Shown: positions 10,860 to 23,363, counted from the stretch's first letter. The stretch: DNA of 64,000 bases from Phyto melanocephala (GCA_941918925.1 OW799233.1:128302833-128366832), one strand, 5' to 3'. Notes: generated from the sequence alone by a model not told the origin. Numbers and translations: made by a program.

Positions 10860-12215
10860 TTACATCTTTTTAACAGCTTTCGAAGCTGAAGGACATATTT
10901 CGCAATTTAAACACTCACTGCACCTAGGTTTCACTGGGGTACATGTAGCCTGGCCAAAACCTACTAACAAATGATTAACATCACGCCATAAATGCTGAGG
11001 CAACCAAGTTTCCAAAGCTACACGAGTATGTTCAGGTTCTTTAGTAGGTTTCGGTACCCAACCTAAACGATTAGAAATGCGATGAACATGCACATCGACG
11101 CCTATACCTGTTACTTCGTTCCAAGCTGTAGACATGCAAATATGTGCCATTTTAGGGCCAACACCCGGTAAGGCCACTAATTCTTTTATATTTTTAGGTA
11201 TATCGGAATTATATTTTTCAATTAAAATTTTAGAAGTTTGTTGAAGGTATTTAGCTTTGTTCTAAAGGAAGGAAACTTGAATTAATTTTAAAAGATTTTT
11301 TTGTTCTTTAATACCTACTTTGTAAAATGATACCGGATGTAATAAGTTTTCCAATACGTGAACTTTCATATTACATATGACTTCTGGAATAAGAATGTTT
11401 TCCCTTAAACGTAACATGGCATGATAAGTAGTCTCATCTTTAGTTTGGCTTGATAACATGAGAGCTACAAGTTTGTGAAAACGTTGAGTCTAAAATTATT
11501 TAAGAATATTACAAAAACACTTTATTATAGAAATATAATAGATAAGTACTTTTTTATCGGCATTTTCATCAGCGCATTTATGACATCCCATTGTATCTAC
11601 TGGAGCTTTGTCACTAGAACGCATTTTGCGAATATTCTCCAACATTATTTGCCAATTATTTGGCTCCCATTTTATATCTAATGATTCCTGCTTAAGTTTT
11701 TTACTACAACAAGGCTCTCCATCCTCATCTATTACATTTTTGTTTTTTGTAGAAGTTTTAGCAGTTTTTGACAATTTTATCCTCTGGGTTTGTTCAATTT
11801 TTGATACTGCTGTGTTGTGTGTTTCTTTGTTTTTAAATTGATTCCTTGACAATTCTACCTCTAAAGTTGGTTTTTTACCATCCGCTTGTTCAGTTTTAAT
11901 CTTTCGTGTACTACGTTTTACTGTACCGGTCTTCTTATGAGTAGTGTTAATATGATCATCACTTAAAAATGTTGTTTCTTGGTTTTTATTGCTTTTAATA
12001 TTTTTGATTCTATTTGGTTTATTTTCAATTTCATTGAAAAACTGAGATTTATTGTCCTTTAAATTAAATGCGTTAATTTAAAATAGGTACATTCATATTT
12101 TAAATCGAAAAGAAAAACTTACCGCCACTTCATGTTTTAGTTGTTTTTCTCTGGGAAGCTTTTTGCCGCTCAATTTCTTTGCTAACGTTTCTTTAACTTT
12201 TTTCTCACTACTCAT
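10860..12215 (-). CDS. Nthl1: Endonuclease III homolog (Nth-type DNA glycosylase/AP lyase)
   Basis: Four coding exons on the minus strand: 12215-12123, 12056-11550, 11489-11319 and 11261-10860. All introns are GT-AG and 57-66 bp, all junctions are phase 0, and the product is 390 residues. The first 170 or so residues are Lys/Ser-rich and probably carry targeting signals. The conserved part starts at the [11 protein letters not shown] segment, followed by [12 protein letters not shown]. The helix-hairpin-helix LPGVGPK has the lysine at 294 that in this family forms the Schiff base, and the catalytic aspartate (VDVHV) is at 313. A 4Fe-4S cluster loop with C364-x6-C371-x2-C374-x5-C380 closes the protein. 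By family, it removes oxidised pyrimidines and cleaves the abasic site in base-excision repair, in nucleus and mitochondria. It is divergent from ZC4H2 next door. Identification is secure; the N-terminal exon is inferred from splice signals and frame. Confidence 0.9.
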
Positions 12216-13063
12216 CTTTTTTAAGCTATGTAATTCTTTAAAAATACTTTTGAACATAAAAAACACAAAATTTATTTTTTTTCTTTTTAGTGAATTATTT
12301 ACTATTAAAACTTGAGTTTTACAGGAAAATCAAAATTATTAAATTCGGAGACAACCAAGTCGAACGATTAAAAACAAACGCCTAATCGCAGCAGGTAAAC
12401 TTTTGCATAAAACCTCCGCTGCAAATTTGTGGCCAAAAAGTGGAGCCGGCTTAAGAAAAGTGGTTATATATATCTAATGAAAAAGATAGAACATTTATAT
12501 CGCCTTGTTACAAATCAGTTGACAACATTCATATCTCACATAATTAAACTTGTTTTCTTAACTTCTACACTAATATAACAAAGAGAAAATGAAAAAAATT
12601 CCTTTTTTAAAATAACGACAATTTAATTCCACTCGGAACACAGAAAAGGCACAAAAATATGTATATTAAATTTTTTCATAATTACATACAGATTTGAACG
12701 TTCCTTTAATATTTATATTATTTTTTATGTCGCAACAGTGCCATATTCTGGCATCACAAAAAATCAATAATCTTTTTAACATTCACTGAACATACGGCAT
12801 TGAAAGTATATGTATACAAAAGTACACAATAAAAGCCAAGTAAAAAGATATATTGAAAAAAACAGTGAAATTCAGACAATTAAAGAAGAAATATATTTTT
12901 TCCAAAATAAATAATCAACAAGATTTTTTTCATTTAATAATTATACTAAGTGTACAGTTTAACAATACATTTTATTTAAAAAAAGGAAATAAATTAATAA
13001 AGTGGACTAATCGAAAAGGACCAAAGCGAAGTTAACTAAGAAAAAATATAAAAAATCGGTAAA
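12216..13063. promoter_or_regulatory. Shared divergent intergenic/promoter region
   Basis: This 848-bp region separates the start codons of the minus-strand endonuclease III gene and the plus-strand ZC4H2 gene, so both promoters and both 5' UTRs must lie here. It is AT-rich, with the highest GC near 12350-12450. No transposon terminus was seen, unlike most gaps of this size in the window. A 60-codon open frame at 12853-13035 is A-rich and ends just before the ZC4H2 start; I regard it as chance. Confidence 0.5.
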
Positions 13064-14002
13064 ATGGCCACCACTGCTGATTTATCAAGCTCCAACGAGC
13101 GACACTACTATGCCAAATTAGAGGCTATTAAAGATATACGCGACAAAACCGTTGCATTGGAAAAACTAAAAGTAAGAATTATAAAAGAGGTAAAATTAAG
13201 TGATGATGAAGACAAATGTCTCGATGAGTATCGCAAGGAATTGGAACATTTGCTAGAAGAGAAAATGTCGCATGTCGAAGAGTTGCGACAAATACATGCA
13301 GACATTAATGACATGGAGAATATAATCAAGCAAACAAAAGAGAATCAGACGCGTTCGGTGGATATGGCTAATCGGCACTATGAAGAATATTTAGCTCTAA
13401 AATATCAAATAGATCATATGCGTCGTGATTATTTAGGACTAAGTCCACTAAGAGATTTACACGAGGAGGAAGGAAGTCCAATTTCAAAAGATCGTTTTCC
13501 GACGAACTTTTTAAAAGTTGCAGCTCAAAGTGCTGCCGCTGCTGCCGTTGCTTCTACACAAGCATCTTCTCTGGCTAGACCTCATCCCAGACACCCTTTA
13601 ATGCCCGAAGCGACTGTTACTGCATTACCACCTTCTGCCCCTAATAGTGTTGGTGCTAATCCTGGAACTCAACCAACTGGCGGTCATGCCTTTATGCCTC
13701 CAGCTCCACCAGGGTCTGGAACAAATGCTTCTGCCGCTGTACGCTTAAGTAAAGGTGATTTTTCAGCTCCTCCTCCACCGCCACCTCCCTCCGGACGCAT
13801 GCAACAGGCTCCCTCTATAGGTTTAGGTCATCATCCAACCTTCCGTTCTGATTTTAATGTTAACTTAAGACAACAACCGCCGCCCATGAAGTCCTGCCTC
13901 TCATGTCATCAACAAATTCATCGCAATGCTCCAATTTGTCCATTATGTAAAGCCAAATCGCGTTCTCGCAATCCCAAAAAACCGAAAAAGAAAAATAATT
14001 AG
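13064..14002 (+). CDS. ZC4H2: Zinc finger C4H2 domain protein (ZC4H2 ortholog)
   Basis: A single uninterrupted exon of 312 codons. The ATG at 13064 sits in a good context (AAAATGGCC). Residues about 10-125 form a long charged coiled coil (AIKDIRDKTVALEKLK; LRQIHADINDMENIIKQT). Residues about 160-270 are an Ala/Pro/Ser-rich linker with a run of seven prolines, which explains why the protein is longer than the roughly 224 residues of vertebrate ZC4H2. The C-terminus has the defining finger C278-x2-C281-H282-x3-H286-x5-C292-x2-C295, then a basic tail (KKPKKKNN) that looks like a nuclear signal. In vertebrates ZC4H2 is a nuclear/postsynaptic factor in neural development and BMP/Smad control; a similar role here is inference. 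No intron and no repeat interrupts the gene. Confidence 0.92.
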   Translation: MATTADLSSSNERHYYAKLEAIKDIRDKTVALEKLKVRIIKEVKLSDDEDKCLDEYRKELEHLLEEKMSHVEELRQIHADINDMENIIKQTKENQTRSVDMANRHYEEYLALKYQIDHMRRDYLGLSPLRDLHEEEGSPISKDRFPTNFLKVAAQSAAAAAVASTQASSLARPHPRHPLMPEATVTALPPSAPNSVGANPGTQPTGGHAFMPPAPPGSGTNASAAVRLSKGDFSAPPPPPPPSGRMQQAPSIGLGHHPTFRSDFNVNLRQQPPPMKSCLSCHQQIHRNAPICPLCKAKSRSRNPKKPKKKNN

Positions 14003-15075
14003 CCTGTAGTTTTATAGATAAAACATAAGTATATGTGTCTTGGATTATAGCAGTACACCGTAATATCTACCAAGTAAAAATTTCAAAAAATAATGTTTAT
14101 AATTATAATGACAGTTATACACCGTAGCGCAAAAAAACGAAGGGGTTTTAATAGTCTTTAATTAACCACATAACAGATTTTGTTTATAATATTTTTATTT
14201 ATTCCAAATTATTTTTACCAATATTATTAACTCAATCATGAAAATATACAAATAGTATTAAAACAATTAACAGTGATTAATTAAATTAAAATAAAACTAC
14301 TAATATTACAGTGTTAAGGAAAAGTTGTTCATAAAAAGCCTCGTCGGAATATTTTTGTTTGTTATTTTAGCATGGTCTGTGACTTTTTTTAATGTTTGTT
14401 ATCATAATCGGTTAAATCCGGCGAAAGCGGATTTCAATTAACATCTATGTTTTATTTAAAGAATTCGCCTTTATAAGGGAACATTAGGAATACATTAATA
14501 ATTTGTTTAATTGACCAAAGCGAAACCCCAAATTGCTTTCACTAACTTTTTTTATTGAATGCCGTTTATAAAATTCAGCTTGGTAGCAAACAGTCCTTGT
14601 CGAACACATGCAATTAAAAGATTCGTCATCAAAATTTACGTTATAACTCAATCATTTTACCCTTTCTTTATCAGTTTTTCAAGTTTTTGTTACAACAATA
14701 TAAAAAAATATATAAAAATAATGATATTAATATTAATCAACATTATTAAAAACTATTAAAACCTTCTAAATTTTGTGTGCCTCCTTGCAAAAGTATATTT
14801 TTAACGAAACAGAAAACGGTTTATTAAATTTTAAATATATGTAGATATATAAAAAATATTGATATTAAAGTCAGGGAAGGTTAAAGAAAACATATATGTA
14901 TATGTGTATCTTTTGATGCTCCATACAAATTGAAGAACTATTTTCAAAAAAATTTAACAAATTCTATAAAAACTAACGAGTCACTTTTTTAATTATAAAA
15001 TATTTATAAATTTAGTTTCCATAGAACACCGATTTAATAAATTCCTTTTAGAATAAGTAAGATTGACTTACCATA
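14003..15075. other. ZC4H2 3' UTR and AT-rich flank
   Basis: No gene or repeat terminus was recognised. Several short AT-rich open frames are present without support. Confidence 0.4.
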
Positions 15076-15082
15076 GATATAT

Positions 15083-15639
15083 CGTCGGCTTAATATGCAA
15101 ACCTGCTAACTCCCTTTCAATAAATTTTACAGGAGAGACAAAAAACTTCTTACATTTCATATTTGTAGCTTGAGAGGAAAACCATTTATGGCTTATTTTA
15201 TGGTATTCGTCATGTATGACTACAATCCATTGTGTAATTACATAAGTTGATAGCGTAAAGGAGAGCATATTTTTGCTCTCTTTTTTTATGTATGGAAATG
15301 ACAATTTCCGGAGTTGAAATCATTTTTTTAAATATATATTTTGACATACTCCAGAACAAAAGAAAAAATAGCTGGGCTGGCACCGGCACCTTGTATAAGT
15401 GTACACAGCTACAATCTACAAAAATAAAAAACAAATTGGAGTTAGTAATAAACACTGAACTTATAATGTACTGGATTTAGCAGTTTTTCTTATCAAACAT
15501 TTTTACACATTTCAAGACTTAAATTGAAAAAAAAACTACATGCTGGTCGAAAAGGCGTATCTTTTTCTACCACACAGCATCCAAATCTTAATTTACTTAA
15601 AAAGTGGATTTAACAGATTTGCATATTAAGCCGACGTGT
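15083..15639. mobile_element. TIR element, about 560 bp, CGTCGGCTTAATATGCAAA ends
   Basis: The 19-bp terminus CGTCGGCTTAATATGCAAA at about 15083 is matched in inverse near 15620-15638, and weaker similarity continues inward (CCTGCTAACTCCC against a diverged copy). The interior has an open minus-strand stretch (15068-15304) containing FIERELAGLHIKPT that runs into the terminus, so it may be a transposase remnant, but I do not recognise it. A hairpin GAGAGCA...TGCTCTC lies near 15263-15282. No convincing target duplication was seen. Confidence 0.5.
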
Positions 15640-17185
15640 GCATAATTTTACTCTTAATATTACAATTTTCAAAATAAAAAATTTATAAATTACTTTAAGC
15701 GATCAATTTATTGGTATATTATGTATTTTAAGCTTTTAATACATAAAAATAGGGAGTTTGTTGAAAAATTTCTATTAAAAGTAAGAACGTATCATACGTA
15801 TTGAATGCAAGGAATTTTTATATATGCCGCAAATTCGAATTGTAATTAAAAATAAGTGTCAGTTCTTGGGATACCCATATATGTATTTTTTGACTTTTAA
15901 TATAAAGAGAAAAAAAGCAAAGAAACCTGCACGTTCTATTAAAATTTCAATAGTAATCGAATGTCATAATTAGTTGTCAGAAGTTATTTTATTGTTTTTT
16001 AAAGTAAAATTAATTTTTATCTTTAATGGATCATTTACTTAAATTAACTTTAAATATATGTTTCCAGTATTATTAACATCTAAAGAATATTCGTTTAAAT
16101 AATCAAGTGTTTATGCATGTGTTGTCATACATAAATACATACATATGTATGTAAACATTTATACATAATTTTTTTATTTAACTTTTTAACTAACGTATGT
16201 GATAAGTAGACATACGTTCTATTATTTTATATGTCATTATAAATTAAGAAGAAATTGTATTATCTTTAAATACAAATTATTATTTATTTTCCTCTTTTAG
16301 TTCCTTTTTCAAAGAAATTATAATTATATTACAACAAATTACATACATTATTAGTTTACTTTTTAAAATAAGAGAATTTTTATAGAAGAAAGTCAAAATA
16401 TTTAATTCGTATAATGTGTCAAATAATTTAAACAAAACTTTTTGTACTTAATATTAAAAATATAAACTTAATAAAACAATAAAGATTGCTACATGTTGTG
16501 TTTTATTTCTATTGCCAAAAAAATAAAGAGGTTTAAAAGTTGTATGAAATTTTATTCAATAAAATATTAAAAAAAAGAAACCTTTTGTTCGAACAATAAT
16601 TATTAAAATTCAAGTATTTGCATTAAATCCTTCATATTAAAAACAATTTAATAACGTATAATCAATGTTGACCCATATAATAATTAAATATGATAACAAT
16701 GGTTTATTGTAACATGAAATAATTCACACAAAAATATACATACATACATATTAAAATTTGAAATAAAAAAAATAAAAAATATGTACCCAAATTGAAATCG
16801 ATTTGCAAAAAACCTATTTTGAATTATGCATGGCGATCGTTTTCAAACTACACGAGCTATACGCAGTCAATTAACATCAGATACATATGGAGAGTAGCAG
16901 AAAAAAACATGCCTTCTTACTTATTTTAAAATGTTTTTTCCGAATTTTCCGTAATTTAAATAAAATCTCAAAGCCTACATAAATTTCTCAATCAAAAGAA
17001 AAGATAAGATTTTCTAATTGAACTTAACAAGGTCCAAAAAAATCGAATTCTAAAAAAAAATCAAAAAGCCACGGTTAAACGTCTTTTTTTCTGCGATTTC
17101 TACATAATTAAAACTATATTTTTATGTTATTTTTCTTTCATTTCCAAAAGTATTCGCTAACAAAATTATTTTCTAATAGAGGTAA
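15640..17185. other. AT-rich intergenic DNA
   Basis: Simple-sequence ACATACATAT tracts lie near 16130-16155 and 16738-16752. No gene, RNA or element boundary was recognised. Confidence 0.4.
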
Positions 17186-17187
17186 TA

Positions 17188-18745
17188 TTTTACCACCCCC
17201 AAAAAAATGGTGGGGGTTTGTAACACATCGAAATATCAATTTTAGACTCCATAAAGCATATATATTCTGAATCGGGGTTTGATTTGATGACAATCTAGCT
17301 ATGTCCGTCCGTCTGTTGAAAGCACGATAGAGATCGCATCGAAAAAGCTAGTAGGCTCAAATTTTGCCAGAATCTTTCTTATAGACAAGGTTTGTTTGGT
17401 ATTGAAAATGGGCTAAATCGAAATATTAGGAAGAGAGTTATAGCGCGTAATGCAAGAGTAGGTCGAAAAAACCGTGTCCTTCGAACATCGTATAAAATGC
17501 AATTGTGTCCAAACACATTAACGTACAGTCATGAAACTTCGAATATATATTTCTCGAGTCAAACCAATATTTCTCTCTAAAAATTTCTTGAATTGATACA
17601 TTAGGAGATGAATTATAGATCAAAATGTACGAAAATTTAAACCGCGCAGTGTATTTTTCAGTATATTTAAAATTTAAAACCTAATAAAACGGACAAAATT
17701 AGATGTACGATTCTGAAATTTTGCACACTTTGCTTTTTGGTGAGAGGCTTTGTTGTAACAGAAAATTAAGGTGACACGCTCACTTTTACGCCCACCTACC
17801 ATATAATGCTTTATCTCAAATTCATATAATTTCTCAATGAATAAAGATTTTGGAATAATAAAGGACTATATTGAAATATCTAAGTTGTATTTATTAGCAG
17901 AAACTTTATTGACACGCCTACTTTAACGCCCACTTTCACTAAAAGACTAAATTTACGAAAAAATGTTACTATCATATCGAAGTTATTAAGTTTGTTTAAA
18001 TTTTAAGGGCCGATGTTGATTTTAAATAAAACACAAATTATTTAAGAAATTATTATCATTTCTTTTTATAATAATAATATTTGTATGGTTCAATTATGTA
18101 TTTAACAAAATATCGGCCAAATGGCCCCACCCCCAATCTTGGCGCCACTCCTCTATCTGATCGCCCGAATTTTCAATGACAATGTTGATGTTCAATTGTT
18201 GGGCACGATGATGAGTCGTGGTTGACTGCTCTTTTGCCACACTATCGCAAAAAACAGCAATGATTCCCATTCAACGAACTAAGAAGGCATTCACAGATTT
18301 TCTAACATTTTATACAGACCTGTTTTGCAGAAATTTAAATATTTTTTACAATTCTCCCGATTGTGGACGAATTTTAACGATTATGTTGATCAAAAGAATT
18401 ACGAAGTGCACAAAATCCATTTTAATTTGAACGCCCATTTTTATACAAAAAAACCTGAATAACTTTAAAGCGTTGCTCATTTGCTTATCTTTCCACGGAT
18501 CAAATTGAGTAAGTTTGAGATTGAGAAATGTCAAATGAAATTCAGAAAACAAATTTAAACACTAGGTGTAGTTCACCTTCAACATGGGCCCTGAAAATTT
18601 AACCACCCTCTGTGATACATATTTTATTATAAAGAGATTATTCCATAGCGATTAACAAAATAATAAATATTGTGCTTTAAATGTACACAAAATTGGTGGT
18701 GGGTATAAAAGATTCGGCACAGCCGAATATAGTGCTCTTACTTGC
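17188..18745 (+). mobile_element. DINE-1-like element (second subfamily) carrying a nested MITE
   Basis: The body matches 6734-7704 over most of its length (for example CATAAAGCATATATATTCTG and GTCCGTCCGTCTGTTG). The 3' end is better preserved: GGTGGTGGGTATAAAAG, hairpin TTCGGCACAGCCGAA, then TATAGTGCTCTTACTTG. An extra segment of about 620 bp (17988-18610), absent from the 6734 copy, is a separate MITE. Confidence 0.65.
17988..18610. mobile_element. Mariner-type MITE, copy 1 (nested)
   Basis: This shares its whole plan with 50938-51488: the terminus TTAAATTTTAAGGGC, then CCGATGTTGATTTT; an inner GATGTTCAATTGTTGGGCACG; and ACTAAGAAGGCATTCACAGA. The inverse terminus sits near 18580-18610. It interrupts the DINE-1-like element between GAAGTTAT and GTGATACATATTTT, which are nearly adjacent in the 6734 copy. 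Coding remnants, if any, are not recognisable. Confidence 0.6.
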
Positions 18746-19375
18746 TTTTTTTTTCATTTAGTAGTTGGGAATCAGTGGCCAATTATGCTTTTAGAATGTT
18801 TTTGAAATATTACTTGAAAGTTCGAAATTTCTATAGATATTAAATTAATAATTTTAGAATTTTGATCACGTTTGAACGCTTTAATTTGCCCCCTTAGTTA
18901 TTTACATTTATTCGTGGCATGAATTCGATATTTCTGTACAAAAGTTTTTTGCTCTTGTTGTTTTCAAATTTAATTCTGATTGCTAAAGATTTAAACTCCG
19001 TAATTCGATTCATATTTTGTATTTGCATAAAGCATACAAATTTGAAAAATTATAATTTCGAATCGAATATAACAACAACATTCATAATTATATACTAGAT
19101 CTGTGTCATATCTTTTTTTGCTGGGTTATGTCGAGGAAATTTGCTAGTTAAGCGATATCAACCTTTGACCATCGATATGAAGAAATTAAAAAAGTAAATT
19201 AAAAACAAATAAAACACTTGTGATCAAGTGTGATAACAATTAAGTAAAAATGATATTTTTAAATTTAATAGCAAATGGCACTACAGGCAAGAAAATAAAG
19301 TTTCAGTATAAAGAGTTTGTTCTACAGCGATTACAGTTATAAAGAAATTAATAAAAAAATTTAAAGACCCTCCGT
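18746..19375. other. AT-rich spacer
   Basis: No gene was seen. A TTTTTTTGCTGGG near 19116-19128 may be a stray terminus of the CCCAGCAAAAAAA element family found at 54735-55307. Confidence 0.35.
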
Positions 19376-19379
19376 GATT

Positions 19380-20440
19380 GTTCAGATTTTTTTTTTTATT
19401 TCAAAATTTGACGTTAAGAATTTTTCATTAAATGACAGAGTCAGTTCCCTTGTCAATGAAAACAACTTGAAGTTAAAGTTTCTATGTAGAAGATAAGTGG
19501 GATATTGAAAGGGTAGATTGTGTATTATTTTCAAATTTTTGTTTTGAATAATTTGCAATTTTTTGTATGGAGTTTTAGTAGCCTTTTGAGACCAGACTTG
19601 GCCATCATCATAATCGGACAAATACACATTTTGTAAATAAGTACCTTGTTCTTTATATTAAGTTTAGATCTTCGGCTAATTAAGGGGTATAAGGCACGGC
19701 TACACTTAATTGCCTTCTCACAAATGTAATTAACATGCTGTTTAAATAAAAGTTTTTTGTCAACGATAACTCCTTAATATTTAATTCGTCCTTCAATGGG
19801 ATAATAGCTCCCCTAGAACATAAATATCTAGTAGGAATGCGTTTTCGCGATTTGCTGAATAGAAATAAAAACGCTTGAGTTTTATCGTCATTGAAAGTTT
19901 ATAACTCTTAAAGTTGATGTACAGTAGAGTGCTCTTTTCGGACACCAAATTGTTTCCGATTTATGATATTAATGAATAATTGTGAATAATTTTCTCGAAC
20001 ACCTTATCCAACAAGCTTAGAATGCTAATTGTCCTGAAGCTAGGGGTAATTTAGAATCTTACCCAGATTTGTGGGTTGGAATTACCTTAGCCATTCTAAA
20101 CACAGATGGGAAGTTCACGTTGTTCAAAAAAATTTGTAAGTACATATTGTGCTGTTTATACCATCTAAACCAGAGGATTTATTATGTTTTAACAAATGAT
20201 GTGATTTCAGTCATATTTTTAAGTTCAAAACTTGCCTTGTCGGTAAGATCTTATGAAGGTTATTAATGTATCTTGATACAACCGAGTCCATGGGTGTCAA
20301 TGGATTGTCAATAGTAATGGTATGTGAACTAGCAAATACGTCAGCTATTGCATTTGTCTTTTCGACGTAAAAATTCACAAGTAATCCAAAAATCGTAGCT
20401 GATTTCGAAAATGCATTCAACTCGGCTAAAATTTGATTAA
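19380..20440 (-). pseudogene. Decayed Jockey-type LINE reverse transcriptase fragment
   Basis: Read on the minus strand, broken blocks follow the order of a non-LTR reverse transcriptase. They start with EKTNAIADVFASSHT at about 20370-20330, then RMAKVIPTHKSG at about 20095-20060 (the motif before RT palm block 1). A degenerate middle with many stops follows. The C-terminal block is VWSQKATKTPYKKLQIIQNK plus NLKIIHNLPFQYPT at about 19600-19500. The catalytic YxDD block is missing. The many stops indicate an old insertion. The ends are uncertain. Confidence 0.7.
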
Positions 20441-21480
20441 TTTTTCAGAATCCTTAAATGATTAAAACATTATTTATATGTTTTAGGATGTTATAACAAT
20501 TCATGAAAATTTAAGTTATTGATTTACAATAAATTTTAAATAAAAATCTATAAAAAATTATAATTACAGGCAAAGCTCGATATAAAGTCTTGCTTTAATG
20601 AAAAAATTACTTCGCGATTTATCGAACTTTTTAATGTAAAAATTGCTTGAAATTATACAGTTCGTTATAGCGGGATTTGCCGGTATTTGCAATTTTTATC
20701 AAAATTAAAACGATTAAGTGCTTGAATAGAAAGAATTATTGAACATAAAAATAGAATTATTTTATAGCCTAATTTAATCATTTAATTGTAGTCTCATGTG
20801 TATGCGAAGTTTTATGAAAATCGGTTAAGTAAAAGTAGCTGAAAAATAATATTAATTTTATTAGTTAAACCCGGGCCACATTGGTGGCCCATGAAATGGG
20901 ATATTGTCTCGCGATAAAAAGTATCATATATATTAGTTATCAGAAACCTCCATACCAAAAATTATCCAGTAGTTTTTAAGTCAATCGAGTTCAGAATGAA
21001 ATTTTAAAAATTGGTGTTTTGTATTCTAGATCGTTACCATGCAGACAAAATAACTAGTACGTGGTTAGAAATATACTAGTATCCTATCTGTTCTTTTTGT
21101 ATATATCAATCTGTTGATTTTAACATTATATTGTCATATGAACCCAACTAATTCATTTGTTTATAGTTATATACTAGTATGAATACAAGTCATATTTAAC
21201 TAGATTGATTACTATTTTTTTATTTTTAGTTTTTTACTAGTATTTTTTATATATTTTATTTAAGAGGGAGAATAACATGCAATTTAAGAAGAGCACTCAC
21301 TTAGTGCAGTCGATATTTAATAATTTTTTTTATTTCTATTATATTTGGAAACAGTATGAAACTATCACTTTTATTACATTCTCGTTGCAACTAGTAATAT
21401 GACTGTCCCGAAATGTAACTTGTTAAAAATTTAACTGCAATGTATTTACACAGCCACCCAAAATTTAAAAACATATTTTA
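20441..21480. other. AT-rich DNA with one dispersed repeat
   Basis: About 20870-21000 (CCCGGGCCACATTGGTGGCC, then ATTGTCTCGCGATAAAAAGT) is repeated at about 37143-37290. A shorter trace (ATCCGGGCTGTATTGCTGG) lies at 46712. The TCGAGTTCAGAA near 20987 is part of the shared block. The repeat could be a LINE or Helitron tail; its type is unresolved. Confidence 0.4.
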
Positions 21481-21489
21481 TGTACAGAT

Positions 21490-22813
21490 TAGGGTGATCG
21501 ACTCGGTTTTACAACCGGTGAAAAACCCGGTTTTTTCCTCTTTTTGCTGGCGGTTTTTTCTAAATGTTGATTTTTCAAATATCGAATACACCGGTTTTTT
21601 TTTTCCGAAAAAGCTGGTTTTTTATATTTTTAAGTTTATTTTCATATATCTTTGTAACCAATCGTACCATAGTATATTGAGTGAGTAGTTTCCAAAAATC
21701 AGAAAATAAAAACTATTAAATATTCTTCTATAATATTGTAAGAAATCTATTTGTTGTTTAAAAAACAAATGCCAAATTAGAAAAATAATTAAGCTTAAAT
21801 ATGATTTTTTTTATAGGATATAAACCTAACGTTAAAAGTTAAAGGTAATTGAAGCATAAACTAAGCTGATCGATCACTTTCAGGTGAAAAATGTAGTTAC
21901 AATAAAGAAAAACTAATAATCTCTTTTTCCAGATCCTAATTTTAATTAATGACATTGAGTGTCTTAAATTTCAATTAAAGCATTGAACAAACTAGTTTAT
22001 GCCTATATTTGTATGTCTGTGTCTATCAGGGGTATAAGAAAGAATTTTTAAAATTAAATTTAAAACTTTTTCTCCCTAGCCTTTAAAACGTATTTCAAAT
22101 TACAGAAATCATTTCAAACAAAATACGTTAGTGCATATTAGTTTAAAAGATCTATTTAACATTTAAAAAATGTACAGAAAGAGATACAAAAATTTATAAC
22201 AGCCTTATAAAAAGTCTGTTTTATTTGTGTATTAATTTATTGTATTTATTTATTTATTTAACCTTGTACCTTTTATCCTTAAATTCATCTAATTAAAACC
22301 AAATTAGTCAACTGCATTCATGTCAGTTATTGCGTTATTGTGCATCCATACGTATATAAAATGTAAAAATTTCATATTATTTTTTTTTTATTTTTTTTTA
22401 TTTTATTAACAATTCATGTACAATATAATTCAAAATTATTTTTGGCCTCAGCGCCATGAAGGCATTGTTGAGGCAAGTTGGCAAATTTACGTGTACTTAT
22501 AATAATTTAAATATTTACATATTTACATATTAAAAAAGTTTTTTTATAAAAAAAAAAAAAAAATAAATTATAACAGATTTTATAAAGATTTTAATAAATA
22601 TTACAATAGAAGATATATAGATATAATTTTTATTATAATCTTTTTGAACAATATTTTTTAATTTATTCTTTAAATATTGTATTTTATATATTCGAAACGG
22701 TTAACCGGTTTTTTTCTTAATTTTGAAAATAGCAACCGGTTTTTTTGAAATTCTAAATTTCAAACTATTTGAAACCCGGTTTCTTAAAAAAAGTCAAATA
22801 ATCGATCACCCTA
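21490..22813. mobile_element. hAT-like TIR element, 1324 bp, with 8-bp target duplication
   Basis: The termini TAGGGTGATCGA at 21490 and TCGATCACCCTA ending at 22813 are perfect inverse copies. They are flanked by the identical 8-mer GTACAGAT at 21482-21489 and 22814-22821. An 8-bp duplication with a TAGGGTG terminus fits the hAT superfamily. Subterminal DNA on both sides is packed with AACCGGTTTTTT-like repeats. No transposase frame was found, so the element is non-autonomous. A LINE 3' end is nested at about 22380-22500. Confidence 0.8.
22380..22500 (-). mobile_element. LINE 3'-end fragment
   Basis: On the minus strand this reads TTGCCAACTTGCCTCAACAA, TGCCTTCATGGCG, then an A-rich tail. 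It matches the 3' UTR of the LINE at 50660-50772 (GGCCAACTCGCCTCTACAA, TGCCTTTAAGGCG, poly-A). It is a 5'-truncated copy inserted in the 21490-22813 element. Confidence 0.6.
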
Positions 22814-22944
22814 GTACAGATACAGTTTTTTTTAATCCTATTAAAAGTTAAGATATAGATTATTATAAGTTTGGATATAAGCGTGTCACTGACTACTTTT
22901 CTAATCATATTATATTTTCTTATGAACATATGCATTTACATATC

Positions 22945-23200
22945 GTTAGTCACAAATAAAAAGGCCCTAACTCGTATTTTTTACTATATTGAATTTTTCA
23001 GTGATTCCAATATATTTCAAACAAATGCACCTCGACACAAAAATTTAATGCAATAGTATAACAATTAATAGTTTTACAAGCAATTTAACAAAAAGTTATA
23101 TTATAATAGTACAGTTTCTATTACGATATATTACCCTCTTCTAAAAAGTTACAATTATTTGAGTTAAGGCCTTTCTAAATGTGACTATCGATATAAGTAT
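22945..23200. mobile_element. MITE with GTCAC...AGGCCYTAACTC termini
   Basis: GTCACAAATAAAAAGG followed by CCCTAACTCG at about 22948-22975 is mirrored by GAGTTAAGGCCTTTCT and AAATGTGAC at about 23161-23186. The inner motif GGCCCTAACTC is the same as that in the 8542-10500 transposon, suggesting a related binding site. The interior matches 5150-5430 in reverse. Confidence 0.6.
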
Positions 23201-23363
23201 GTATTAATGTTTAATAACAATAATAATATCCAAAGCTAGAGGAAGATAACAAGTTACTAATAGTATTTATTTTCCAAATGGAAAATGATGGAAAACATCA
23301 TTAGCACTATGGATAAATCGTTAAGCATCACATTTTCATGGTGGCAACCGTTGACCATTTATA

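Noticed and set aside
13108..13329. Minus-strand frame inside ZC4H2
   Set aside because: Antisense shadow of the coiled-coil coding region.
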